46,723 nucleotides of DNA from Bacteroidota bacterium. GTDB lineage: Bacteria > Bacteroidota > Bacteroidia > Chitinophagales > Chitinophagaceae. The notes beneath the pieces were generated by a model. That model made no database searches and had not been told where the DNA came from. It was given only the letters and a program-made list of their open reading frames with translations. A program made the translations under genes and the position numbers. This document shows positions 9,599 to 17,531 of this stretch, one piece after another; within the stretch, counting starts at the first letter, position 1, and the number at the start of each line of letters is the position of its first letter. The stretch is taken from NCBI GenBank assembly GCA_029561305.1, contig JAKQJG010000268.1:1-46723 (forward strand), given 5' to 3'.

Positions 9599-9724
9599 TT
9601 ACTGATACCATCTCCATAGCAACAATTTTGCTGCTCTTTTACCGGCTTCTGCAGAAGGATTTTCCAGCAACTTATAATAAAAGGGGAATAAATAAACCGT
9701 TTGTAAAGGCACTTCCTGCTGCAT
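9599..9724 (-). CDS. possible small protein, 41 residues, upstream of rnr
   Basis: An ATG-initiated frame of 41 codons on the same strand as rnr, ending 70 bp before its start. The product begins MQQEVPLQTVYLFPFYYKLL and ends in a Lys/Arg/Trp-rich helix (GKRAAKLLLWRWYQ); composition is protein-like and amphipathic, unlike the AT-rich flanks. I do not recognise a family. It could be a small regulator or membrane-associated peptide, a leader ORF, or chance. Conservation in relatives would decide. Confidence 0.35.
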   Translation of the reverse strand: MQQEVPLQTVYLFPFYYKLLENPSAEAGKRAAKLLLWRWYQ

Positions 9725-9902
9725 AAAAAACATCAAATTAAATAGATAGGTTTTTTAATATGTGCAGCGCTTGTGTTCATTCTTTGAGTATATCTTTTTA
9801 TCAATTCAAAATCAATCCCTTTAATTTTACAAAATTGCAAATGATTATTCACAATACATGCAATGTAGAACAAAATTCCTGCATTGACATAAAACGGCGG
9901 TC

Positions 9903-11108
9903 GTGCAGGCTTTTATCAATCCCCAAAAAAAGATCATTACAAAGACCATCTGGCAGTTGTCGCTGGTGAGTTTGTTTACCGACATGGCCGGGGAAATGCT
10001 GTACCCCATCATGCCTTTGTATCTAAAAAGCATCGGTTTCTCTCTTTTTGCCATCGGAGTGCTGGAAGGTATTGCCGAGGCGGTGGCCGGGCTTACCAAG
10101 AGCTATTTTGGCAGCATGAGCGACGCTAAAGGCAAACGGCTTCCTTTTATACAGATTGGCTACACCCTGAGTGCCCTTAGCCGCCCAATGATGGCTTTGT
10201 TTACGGCACCCCTTTGGGTATTTTTTTCAAGAACCATGGAGCGGCTTGGCAAGGGAATACGTACCGGGGCAAGAGACGCCCTGTTAAGCGATGAAGCCAC
10301 CAAAGAGACCAAGGGTACTGTATTTGGTTTCCACCGCAGTATGGACACCATTGGCGCTGTGATTGGTCCTGCCATTGGACTAATGTTTTTGTATTTTTAT
10401 AAAGATGATTACAAAACCCTTTTTTATATTGCTTTTGTGCCAGGTCTGTTGGCCATTGCCTGCACCCTGGTAATCAAAGAAAAACCAAGACCTGCCCTCA
10501 TTCAATACAAAGGGCAGCAACCCGGCTTTTTTGCATTTATACATTACTGGAAAAAGAGTTCCCCGGAATACAAAAAGCTGGTGACCGGGTTGCTGGCTTT
10601 TGCGCTTGTCAACAGTTCGGATGTTTTTCTTTTATTAAAGATGAAAGAGAACGGGTTGAGTACCGAATATGTGGTAGGTATCTATATTTTTTACAACCTG
10701 GTGTTTGCGCTGATGGCTTATCCATTGGGAATTATTGCAGACCAGTTGGGCCTAAAGAAAGTTTTTCTTTTTGGCCTGGTGCTTTTTGTGATCGTTTATA
10801 CCGGTTTTGCCGTCAACCACAACATGATCATTTTTATCGTATTGTTTTTTTTATACGGGCTCTATGCAGCAGCCACCGACAGTGTATCCAAGGCATGGAT
10901 CAGTAATATAGCCCCTAAATCCGAAACGGCTACAGCCATTGGCACTTATATGGGGCTTCAAAGTATTGCAACATTAGTTGCCAGTAGTATTGCCGGTTTA
11001 TTGTGGGATCAATATGGTGCGGTGGTTGCGTTTATGGTAACGGCGGTGGTTACAGCGGGTGTGGTACTGTATCTTTCGATGATGAAATTTGAAATGAGTA
11101 AAAAGTGA
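9903..11108 (+). CDS. MFS transporter
   Basis: Major facilitator protein of 401 residues with about 12 TM segments. The N-terminus shows LVSLFTDMAGEMLYPIMPLYL, followed by the loop 2-3 region (GSMSDAKGKRLPFIQIGYTLS) and RTGARDALLSDEA. This set is typical of a Bacteroidota and proteobacterial subgroup of uncharacterised drug or metabolite MFS exporters. The start is the GTG at 9903: an in-frame stop lies at 9885 and no other start codon comes between. It is divergent from rnr. Substrate unknown. Confidence 0.9.
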   Translation: MQAFINPQKKIITKTIWQLSLVSLFTDMAGEMLYPIMPLYLKSIGFSLFAIGVLEGIAEAVAGLTKSYFGSMSDAKGKRLPFIQIGYTLSALSRPMMALFTAPLWVFFSRTMERLGKGIRTGARDALLSDEATKETKGTVFGFHRSMDTIGAVIGPAIGLMFLYFYKDDYKTLFYIAFVPGLLAIACTLVIKEKPRPALIQYKGQQPGFFAFIHYWKKSSPEYKKLVTGLLAFALVNSSDVFLLLKMKENGLSTEYVVGIYIFYNLVFALMAYPLGIIADQLGLKKVFLFGLVLFVIVYTGFAVNHNMIIFIVLFFLYGLYAAATDSVSKAWISNIAPKSETATAIGTYMGLQSIATLVASSIAGLLWDQYGAVVAFMVTAVVTAGVVLYLSMMKFEMSKK

Positions 11109-11171
11109 TCTGTTCTAAATGATGAGTATTTAGTGGGCTCCATTCTTCTTACTTACAAATTACCAGTAGCA

Positions 11172-11199
11172 ACTTGTCACTTGTTACTTGTCACTTACA
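11172..11199. repeat. four-unit tandem heptamer repeat in a 5' leader
   Basis: Four 7-bp units in phase, the first three ACTTGT plus C or T, the last degenerate (ACTTACA). It ends 28 bp before the ATG of the next gene. Another ACTTACA lies at 11151-11157. Similar 7-bp phrases occur at 12601-12642 and 13556-13576. Confidence 0.85.
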
Positions 11200-11227
11200 A
11201 CAAATCATTAACTTTATAATAAAACTT

Positions 11228-11539
11228 ATGCAAACCTACGAAACCGTTACAGCCGCCCTCACTGGTCTCAAAGCAAAAGGCTATACACTCGATTTTAATA
11301 TTGCTTTTGACAATATCAAATGTGAAGAGCACAATATTTGCCTGAATCCAAATGAATTTGAAATAACGGAAGTATTCAGGTTCGAAGGCGATACCAACCC
11401 CTCAGACGAAGATGTGGTGTACGCAGTGGAATCAAAAGATAATCAGGTAAAAGGAACCATCACCAGCGCATATGGCATGTATGCAGACAGTGTAAGCGAT
11501 ACCATGCTGAAAAAATTAACCATAAAACATCATGAATAA
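11228..11539 (+). CDS. small conserved Bacteroidota protein (often labelled phosphoribosylpyrophosphate synthetase)
   Basis: Soluble protein of 103 residues starting MQTYETVTAALTGLKAKGY. Relatives in Bacteroidota databases commonly carry the name phosphoribosylpyrophosphate synthetase, but the protein is far too short for that enzyme and has no PRPP-binding loop, so the name should not be trusted. It is acidic, with FEITEVFRFEGDTNPSDEDVVYA and a conserved-looking AYGMYADSVSD near the end. The ATG at 11228 is preferred; the longer frame from 11174 would read through the heptamer repeat. It ends 9 bp before the asparaginase gene, suggesting cotranscription. Function unknown. Confidence 0.8.
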   Translation: MQTYETVTAALTGLKAKGYTLDFNIAFDNIKCEEHNICLNPNEFEITEVFRFEGDTNPSDEDVVYAVESKDNQVKGTITSAYGMYADSVSDTMLKKLTIKHHE

Positions 11540-11548
11540 CACTTGCTG

Positions 11549-12595
11549 ATGAACCGCAGAAAATTTATCAATCTTACCGCTTTAACCGCACCGCTGTTAT
11601 CCTTTTCAAAAGTTACTGAAAGCATTCCTGCAGTAAAACCCATTATGATCTCTACCTGGGAAGAAGGCAAAAATGTAAACAAAGCAGCATGGGGTATTTT
11701 ATCTGAAAAAGGAAGGGCCATTGATGCCATTGAAGCCGGAGCAATATATGTAGAAGATAAAATCAGCTGTTGCGTAGGCCTGGGCGGCAACCCCGACAGG
11801 GATGGATTTGTGACGCTGGATGCCTGCATCATGGATGAGAACGCCAACTGTGGAGCCGTGGCTGGTTTGGAAAGAATAAAACATCCCTTATCAGTAGCCA
11901 GAAAAGTAATGGAAACCACACCGCATGTTCTATTAGTGGGTGATGGGGCTTTAAAATTTGCTTTGCAAAACGGCTTTACAATTGAAAATAAAGAACTGAG
12001 TATTGATGCGAAGAAAGAATATGAAAAGTGGTTGAAGAAATCAACCTACAAACCCGTTATCAATATTGAGAACCTGCCAGTGCAGGTTGAAAATAAAGAC
12101 GGCGCTTTTACCATGCCGTTGAAATTTGATGATGGCAGCTTTAACCACGACACCATGGGAATGATAGCCATGGATGTTTCCGGAAATGTAAGCGGTGGCG
12201 TTACTACCAGCGGAATGGCTTTCAAAATGCATGGACGTGTAGGCGACTCAGCTGTTATTGGTGCCGGCCTGTTTGTTGACAATGAAGTGGGTGCTGCCAC
12301 TTCCAGCGGCGTAGGTGAAGAAGTGATCCGTACTTGTGGTACACATACCGTAGTAGAATTTATGAGAAGAGGGTACTCACCTGAAACCGCTTGTAAAAAA
12401 ACGATTGAGAGAATTATAAAAAACAATAAAGCAAGGGCAAAAACATTACAGGTAGGTTTTGTAGCGGTTAATAAAAAAGGAGCATATGGTGCCTATGCTG
12501 TGCAGGAAGGTTTTGTGTATGCAGTAAAAACCAAGCAGGTAGACAGGATTTTCAAATCAGCTTTCTTTTACAAGGCACCCAAAAGCGAAGACTAG
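11549..12595 (+). CDS. N4-(beta-N-acetylglucosaminyl)-L-asparaginase / isoaspartyl peptidase family (Ntn hydrolase)
   Basis: Self-cleaving N-terminal nucleophile hydrolase of 348 residues, probably exported. The N-terminus MNRRKFINLTALTAPLLSFSK has two arginines before a hydrophobic run, a weak Tat-like signal. The autocleavage site is NHDTMG, which places the nucleophile threonine at about residue 202, followed by GNVSGGVTTSGMAFKMHGRVGDSAVIGAGL, a very typical glycosylasparaginase core. The expected reaction is hydrolysis of the GlcNAc-Asn bond or of isoaspartyl peptides. The ATG at 11549 is chosen over the TTG at 11543. Confidence 0.92.
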   Translation: MNRRKFINLTALTAPLLSFSKVTESIPAVKPIMISTWEEGKNVNKAAWGILSEKGRAIDAIEAGAIYVEDKISCCVGLGGNPDRDGFVTLDACIMDENANCGAVAGLERIKHPLSVARKVMETTPHVLLVGDGALKFALQNGFTIENKELSIDAKKEYEKWLKKSTYKPVINIENLPVQVENKDGAFTMPLKFDDGSFNHDTMGMIAMDVSGNVSGGVTTSGMAFKMHGRVGDSAVIGAGLFVDNEVGAATSSGVGEEVIRTCGTHTVVEFMRRGYSPETACKKTIERIIKNNKARAKTLQVGFVAVNKKGAYGAYAVQEGFVYAVKTKQVDRIFKSAFFYKAPKSED

Positions 12596-12600
12596 TACCT

Positions 12601-12649
12601 GCCTATTGCCTATTGCCAATTGACCATTCACCATTCAACATTCACCTCC
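12601..12649. repeat. degenerate heptamer tandem repeat in a 5' leader
   Basis: Six consecutive 7-bp units fit the pattern (G/C)(A/C)(A/C)NATT, beginning with two identical GCCTATT units and drifting stepwise to CAACATT; a seventh unit breaks down. The array starts 5 bp after the asparaginase stop and ends 12 bp before the cutC ATG. Confidence 0.85.
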
Positions 12650-12661
12650 CTCACCACTCTC

Positions 12662-13396
12662 ATGAACTGCCTCTTAGAAACCATCGCCTTTACCATCGAC
12701 AGCTGCCGGATAGCACAAGCTGCAGGTGCTCACAGGATAGAACTATGCGATAGTCCCGGAGAGGGCGGCACCACCCCTTCTTTTGGTTTTATCAAAGCAG
12801 CGAGAAAGATGTTACAAATACCATTGTATGTAATGATCAGGCCAAGGGGTGGAGATTTTTTATACAGCAGCGATGAATTTGACATCATGAAGGCTGATAT
12901 AAAATTGTGTAAAGAAAATGGCAGCGATGGCATTGTACTCGGACTTTTGAATGATGACGGCAGCGTGGATAAAAAAAGAACAGCACAGTTAGCAGACCTG
13001 GCCTACCCCATGGGTGTCACTTTTCACCGTGCGTTCGACCGTTGTGCAAATCCTTTTGAAGCATTGGAGCATATCATTAACAGTGGCTGCGAAAGAATAC
13101 TTACCAGCGGGCAACAACCAACGGCAATGGAAGGTGTTGCTCTAATTGCAGACCTGGTAAAGCAGGCTGATGAAAGGATTATCATCATGCCAGGGAGCGG
13201 TGTTAGAAGCGATAACATTATTGATCTGGCCAAAAAAACTGGCGCAAATGAATTTCATACTTCAGCAAAAGCAATGAAAAAAACTGAGATGAAATTTTTA
13301 AGTAGTACTATGAAGGAACAACTGCAATCGGTAACAGTCGATGCGGAAGAAGTAAAAAAAATACTCGGCAGCCTCTCTAAAATTCACTGGCAATAA
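12662..13396 (+). CDS. cutC: CutC family protein
   Basis: TIM-barrel protein of 244 residues of the CutC family, historically linked to copper homeostasis though the biochemical role is unsettled. Family motifs are plain: LLETIAFTIDSCRIAQAAGAHRIELCDS, EGGTTPSFGFI, PLYVMIRPRGGDFLYS, GVTFHRAFDRC, ERILTSGQQPTAMEG and IIIMPGSGVRSDNI, ending with EFHTSAK. The start ATG at 12662 comes just after the heptamer repeat; a frame from 12620 would add residues encoded by the repeat and is unlikely. No copper transporter lies nearby. Confidence 0.93.
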   Translation: MNCLLETIAFTIDSCRIAQAAGAHRIELCDSPGEGGTTPSFGFIKAARKMLQIPLYVMIRPRGGDFLYSSDEFDIMKADIKLCKENGSDGIVLGLLNDDGSVDKKRTAQLADLAYPMGVTFHRAFDRCANPFEALEHIINSGCERILTSGQQPTAMEGVALIADLVKQADERIIIMPGSGVRSDNIIDLAKKTGANEFHTSAKAMKKTEMKFLSSTMKEQLQSVTVDAEEVKKILGSLSKIHWQ

Positions 13397-13555
13397 TTCG
13401 ATTAAGCAGGTATAAACAGGTTTATTAGTGTGAATTCATCTTTTACACAACCAACTCAATCTTTTTGAACAGAATATACTCTTTTAGCATGCACCTCAAT
13501 ATCTGCATTACTCCCTGCCCATAACTTCAGGGATTGGAAACCGCTTATTCCAACG

Positions 13556-13576
13556 AGAAACAAGAAACAAGAAACG
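13556..13576. repeat. three-unit heptamer repeat
   Basis: Three in-phase copies of AGAAACA (the last ends in G) inside the 271-bp gap between cutC and the Skp-like gene, 92 bp before the latter. It has the same 7-bp period as the repeats at 11172 and 12601 but a different unit. Confidence 0.7.
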
Positions 13577-13667
13577 CTCCCTGTTAACCCTTTCCTAAAT
13601 TAAATCCTGCCTTTATGGATAACTATTTAATTGTGCCTAAATTGCAGCCCTAATCAAATTTTGTTGC

Positions 13668-14282
13668 ATGAAGCAATTTTCCTTCGTTCTGAATATCCTG
13701 TTGGTAGCCGCGGTGGGTGTGTTGTATTACCTGCATTTTTCTTCTTCTAAAAGCCCGGTTGCTAAATCTCCCGGAAAACCGGTTTCCTCTCAAACAAAAG
13801 ACAGTTGTGCAAACGGTCATTTAGTAGCATTTATTGAAATAGATTCTGTGTATGATAATGTGGCCCATATAAAGCAGGAACAAAAGAAACTCGAAGCAGA
13901 CCAGGAAGCGGCCGCCAAGCAATATGAGAACAGCGCAATGAAATTTGAAAAGGATAAAAATGATTATATCCAGAAAGCCCAGGGTATGACGCCACAGCAA
14001 AGAGAACAGGAAGAAGGCAAGCTGATGCAGGCGCAACAAAGTATTGAAGCAAACAGGCAGAGCCAGATGCAGGGCCTGGCCACTAAACGAAGCCGCACAA
14101 TGGAAGAAATACAGAGCAAGCTGAAACAATTTTTAAACGAATTCAACAGCGATAAGCGGTATGCTTACATTTTTGCCACCGGCGCCGGGCTTGATTATAT
14201 GATGTATAAAGATTCTGCCAGCAACATTACTGCTGACGTGATTGCCGGTCTTAATAAGTCCTTTGAGAAAAAGGACAAATAA
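13668..14282 (+). CDS. OmpH / Skp family periplasmic chaperone
   Basis: Protein of 204 residues resembling Skp, which holds outer-membrane proteins during transit. It starts with a hydrophobic segment (FVLNILLVAAVGVLYYLHF) that is a signal peptide or anchor, then a beta strand (HLVAFIEIDSVYDNVAHI), a long charged coiled coil (about 65-155, rich in Glu, Gln and Lys), and a C-terminal part FLNEFNSDKRYAYIFATG, typical of OmpH-family proteins (often K..Y..IL). A strong terminator follows 30 bp after the stop. Bacteroidota often carry several Skp paralogues. Confidence 0.9.
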   Translation: MKQFSFVLNILLVAAVGVLYYLHFSSSKSPVAKSPGKPVSSQTKDSCANGHLVAFIEIDSVYDNVAHIKQEQKKLEADQEAAAKQYENSAMKFEKDKNDYIQKAQGMTPQQREQEEGKLMQAQQSIEANRQSQMQGLATKRSRTMEEIQSKLKQFLNEFNSDKRYAYIFATGAGLDYMMYKDSASNITADVIAGLNKSFEKKDK

Positions 14283-14311
14283 CATTTCCGGTCAAATTTA
14301 TTTATCTTGAA

Positions 14312-14337
14312 CCCCGTTATAAAAAACGGGATTTTTT
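14312..14337 (+). terminator. intrinsic terminator abutting the permease start codon
   Basis: CCCGTT (14313-14318) pairs with AACGGG (14325-14330) around a 6-nt A-rich loop and is followed by A plus six T (14332-14337). The T tract ends exactly at the ATG of the next gene, so it terminates the Skp-like transcript and would also sit in the leader of any longer permease transcript. Confidence 0.75.
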
Positions 14338-15765
14338 ATGCCTCAAAACACAGAAAGTACAGCAGGATTTAAACCATCGCTCGGTTTGTTTGATGCCACA
14401 ATGATCGTTGCCGGCTCCATGATAGGATCCGGTATTTTTATTGTGAGTGCGGATATGCTGAAAGACCTGGGCAGTGCCGGATGGCTGTTGGCCGCATGGC
14501 TTATCACCGGCTTTATGACACTTACAGCGGCATTAAGCTATGGTGAATTAAGTGGTATGTTTCCCAAGGCCGGTGGACAATATGTTTATTTAAAAGAAGC
14601 CTATAATCCACTTGTAGGCTTTTTATATGGGTGGAGCTTTTTTGCCGTGATACAGACAGGTACCATTGCTGCTGTTGGAGTTGGCTTTGCAAAATTTGCC
14701 GGTTATTTTTTTCCGGCTTTGGCCTGGGAAGATGCCAACACTTTTAATGTTGCCGGTTTAAATATTCATTACGCACAATTGGTGGCGATCGTGCTGATCG
14801 TTTTATTAACATTTATCAACACAAAAGGTATTGAGGCAGGTAAGGCAATTCAAACCATCTTTACATCCACCAAACTGCTTTCGCTCTTCGGACTTATCAT
14901 CGCTGGTTTTATTGCATTCAAGTGGGATGTGTGGCAGGCCAATTGGGAGAATGCCTGGACTCCACAACATCTTAACAAAGATGCCAGTGGTGTTATTAGT
15001 ATAGAGCCGTTGCTTACCGGCGCTGCATTAGGTGCAATGGCAAGTGCCATGGTAGGCAGTATCTTCAGCAGCGATGCTTGGAACAATGTTACTTTTATTG
15101 CAGGTGAAATTAAAAACCCAAAAAGAAATATTGGGCTGAGTTTATTTCTTGGAACGCTCATCGTTACAGTCGTGTACATTTTAGCCAACGTTGTGTATTT
15201 AGCAGTGGTTCCGCTCAACGAACTGGCTTTCGCAAAAGATAACCGTGTTGCCCTAAGTGCCTCCGAAGCAATTTTTGGAAGCAGTGGTACTATCATTATT
15301 GCGGTAATGATCATGATCTCCACCTTTGGATGTAATAATGGTTTGATATTAGCTGGAGCAAGGGTTTACTACACAATGGCAAATGACAAACTTTTTTTCA
15401 AACAGGCCGGTACACTGAATAAGAACAGTGTTCCCGCCTGGGCATTATGGATACAGTGTGCAATGGCCTCCGCACTCTGCCTGAGTGGAAAATATGGTGA
15501 TCTGTTAGACATGGTTTCCTTCATAGTCGTTATATTTTATGTCCTTACCATCATTGGTATTTTTATATTAAGAAGAAAAATGCCAAATGCAGAAAGACCT
15601 TATAAGGCATTTGGCTATCCTGTACTGCCCATTATTTACATACTAATGGGAACCAGTTTTTGTTTTTTATTGATCGTTTATAAGCCTGCATTTACCTGGC
15701 CTGGCCTTATCATTACGTTGATTGGTATCCCTTTATATTATTTTGCTGTAAACAATAAGAAATAA
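14338..15765 (+). CDS. APC-family amino acid permease (LAT-like)
   Basis: Membrane transporter of 475 residues with about 12 TM segments. FDATMIVAGSMIGSGIFIVSADML is the canonical first-TM substrate-binding motif, followed by SYGELSGMFPKAGGQYVYLKEAY, SDAWNNVTFIAGEIKNPKRNIGLS and FGCNNGLILAGARVYY, all typical of the L-type amino acid transporter-like branch. It differs from the longer permease at 4401-6212, which has GSFS at the same site. The ATG at 14338 directly follows a terminator T tract. DUF4254 starts 11 bp after its stop, so the two probably share a transcript. Confidence 0.93.
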   Translation: MPQNTESTAGFKPSLGLFDATMIVAGSMIGSGIFIVSADMLKDLGSAGWLLAAWLITGFMTLTAALSYGELSGMFPKAGGQYVYLKEAYNPLVGFLYGWSFFAVIQTGTIAAVGVGFAKFAGYFFPALAWEDANTFNVAGLNIHYAQLVAIVLIVLLTFINTKGIEAGKAIQTIFTSTKLLSLFGLIIAGFIAFKWDVWQANWENAWTPQHLNKDASGVISIEPLLTGAALGAMASAMVGSIFSSDAWNNVTFIAGEIKNPKRNIGLSLFLGTLIVTVVYILANVVYLAVVPLNELAFAKDNRVALSASEAIFGSSGTIIIAVMIMISTFGCNNGLILAGARVYYTMANDKLFFKQAGTLNKNSVPAWALWIQCAMASALCLSGKYGDLLDMVSFIVVIFYVLTIIGIFILRRKMPNAERPYKAFGYPVLPIIYILMGTSFCFLLIVYKPAFTWPGLIITLIGIPLYYFAVNNKK

Positions 15766-15776
15766 TCCGTTGCATC

Positions 15777-16379
15777 ATGATCAGTACACTTTGCAATAAA
15801 ATTTTTGAACAATCTATCAGGGACTATCACAGAACCGATAATGTAGATACACCCGTCAGTAACCCGTACCCTTCCACCTCTTTGTTAGATCATTTGCTGT
15901 ACCATAAAAACTGGATAGATACGGTACAGTGGCACCTGGAAGATATCGTACGCAACCCTTCTATCGACCCGGTAGAGGGCCTGGGATTAAAAAGGCGAAT
16001 TGACGCCAGCAACCAGGAAAGAACGGATATGGTTGAATATATTGACAGCTATTTTTTAGAGCAATATAAAAATGCACCCCTTGATCCCGATGGCACTATC
16101 AATACCGAAAGTCCTGCCTGGGCTATTGACCGGCTTTCTATTTTAGCGTTAAAAATTTATCATATGCAGGCTGAAGTAAACCGTACTGACGCAAATCCGG
16201 AGCATATTAACGCCTGTTCTGATAAATTAAAAGTGCTGCTCAACCAGCAAAAAGATCTTTCAAAATCTATTGATGAATTATTGGTTGACATTTCTAAAGG
16301 AAAAAAAATTATGAAAGTGTATAAGCAGATGAAGATGTACAATGATCCGGCGCTGAACCCGGTTTTATATAAATTATAA
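15777..16379 (+). CDS. DUF4254 domain protein
   Basis: Soluble alpha-helical protein of 200 residues. The N-terminal part with SLLDHLLYHKNWIDTVQWHLEDIVR and the later GLKRRIDASNQERTDMVEYID match the DUF4254 family of Bacteroidota. Function is unknown; in this phylum it is commonly next to a family 9 glycosyltransferase, as here, which suggests an envelope polysaccharide role (inference). It follows the permease by 11 bp and is separated from the glycosyltransferase by 126 bp holding repeat-like sequence. Confidence 0.85.
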   Translation: MISTLCNKIFEQSIRDYHRTDNVDTPVSNPYPSTSLLDHLLYHKNWIDTVQWHLEDIVRNPSIDPVEGLGLKRRIDASNQERTDMVEYIDSYFLEQYKNAPLDPDGTINTESPAWAIDRLSILALKIYHMQAEVNRTDANPEHINACSDKLKVLLNQQKDLSKSIDELLVDISKGKKIMKVYKQMKMYNDPALNPVLYKL

Positions 16380-16402
16380 TATAAAGGAGTTTGGCTATAG
16401 AA

Positions 16403-16493
16403 GGTTTAGAGTGAAGGTTTAGAAGTTTAGCGGATGCTGTAAAATTGAACCCCAACTAAGCCCCTAAACCTCTGAAATTCTAAACTATAAACC
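16403..16493. repeat. imperfect inverted array of TTTAG / CTAAA words in a leader
   Basis: Left arm: GGTTTAG at 16403-16409 and 16416-16422 plus GTTTAG at 16425-16430. Right arm: CTAAACC at 16464-16470, CTAAAC at 16480-16485 and TAAACC near 16488-16493. The arms can pair in several registers. The array ends 12 bp before the glycosyltransferase start. The right arm resembles the leader at 21465-21503. Confidence 0.6.
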
Positions 16494-16505
16494 ACCCCAA
16501 TCCAC

Positions 16506-17531
16506 TTGCATTCCCCCACCCACATATTAGTGATCCGCTTTTCTGCCATGGGTGATGTTGCGATGACCGTGCCAGTTTTAAAAAATGCGCTGGATCAAAA
16601 TCCACAATTACAAATTACGGTAGTCTCCAGTGCTTTTTTTGCACCGCTTTTTGCTGGTTTAGAAAGATGCCATTTTCACCCGGCCCATCTCAAAACAATA
16701 CATAAAGGTGCAACCGGCATGTATAAACTGTTTAGGGAACTGGTAAAAAAAAATAAGTTCAATGCAGTGGCTGACCTGCACAATGTTCTGCGTTCTACTA
16801 TACTTAAAACATTTTTCACACTGGCTGGCTACAAAACAGCGGCAATTGACAAAGGCCGTGGAGAAAAGAGGTTGCTCACAAGAAAAGAAAACAAAGACTT
16901 TAAACAACTCACCAGCACGCATGAACGCTATGCCCAGGTATTGAGAAAAACCGGACTTGGTTTATTATTGAATCCGGCAACACCTGTATATCAAAAGCAG
17001 CAAATGCCAGCTTCCATTCAGCCGCTCTTTCTGCAAAACAAAAAAATGATTGGCATTGCTCCTTTTGCACAGCATAAAGAAAAAATGTACCCACTGGAAA
17101 AAATGAAAATGGTTGTGAAATTATTAGCGGTAGATAATCAAATGATTTTCTTTGGCGGTGGTGCAGAAGAAACTGCAGTATTAAAAGCATGGGCCTCCGA
17201 AATTCCCAACACGATCAATGCAGCAGGTAATTTTACTTTTACAGAAGAACTGGCTATCATCAGCAATCTGGATGTTATGATCAGCATGGACTCCGCTAAT
17301 ATGCACCTGGCTTCTTTATATACTATACCGGTAATAAGTATTTGGGGCGCCACGCATCCTTATGCTGGTTTTTATGGCTGGGGGCAAAACGAAAATAATA
17401 TTGTCTCTATTGACCTTTCCTGCCGCCCCTGCTCTGTATTTGGTAATAAACCCTGCTGGCGTGGTGATCATGCGTGTATGATGCAGATCCAGGAAAACCT
17501 CATTATTGATAAGATCAATTCACTCACGTAA
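16506..17531 (+). CDS. glycosyltransferase family 9 (heptosyltransferase-like)
   Basis: ADP-heptose:LPS heptosyltransferase-type enzyme of 341 residues. The N-terminal Rossmann half opens with ILVIRFSAMGDVAMTVPVL, diagnostic for GT9; the C-terminal half has IGIAPFAQHKEKMYPLEKM, FFGGGAEE, AISNLDVMISMDSANMHLASLYTIPVISIWGATHPYAGFYGWGQ and CRPCSVFGNKPC. The acceptor is likely an LPS core or other envelope glycan (inference). The start is a TTG at 16506, with no ATG or GTG before the conserved strand other than a GTG inside it. Its stop is immediately followed by the ATG of the next gene, so the two are translationally coupled. Confidence 0.92.
   Translation: MHSPTHILVIRFSAMGDVAMTVPVLKNALDQNPQLQITVVSSAFFAPLFAGLERCHFHPAHLKTIHKGATGMYKLFRELVKKNKFNAVADLHNVLRSTILKTFFTLAGYKTAAIDKGRGEKRLLTRKENKDFKQLTSTHERYAQVLRKTGLGLLLNPATPVYQKQQMPASIQPLFLQNKKMIGIAPFAQHKEKMYPLEKMKMVVKLLAVDNQMIFFGGGAEETAVLKAWASEIPNTINAAGNFTFTEELAIISNLDVMISMDSANMHLASLYTIPVISIWGATHPYAGFYGWGQNENNIVSIDLSCRPCSVFGNKPCWRGDHACMMQIQENLIIDKINSLT

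Noticed and set aside
11228-11539. The database-style name phosphoribosylpyrophosphate synthetase.
   Set aside because: At 103 residues with no PRPP-binding motif the protein cannot be that enzyme; the label is inherited.
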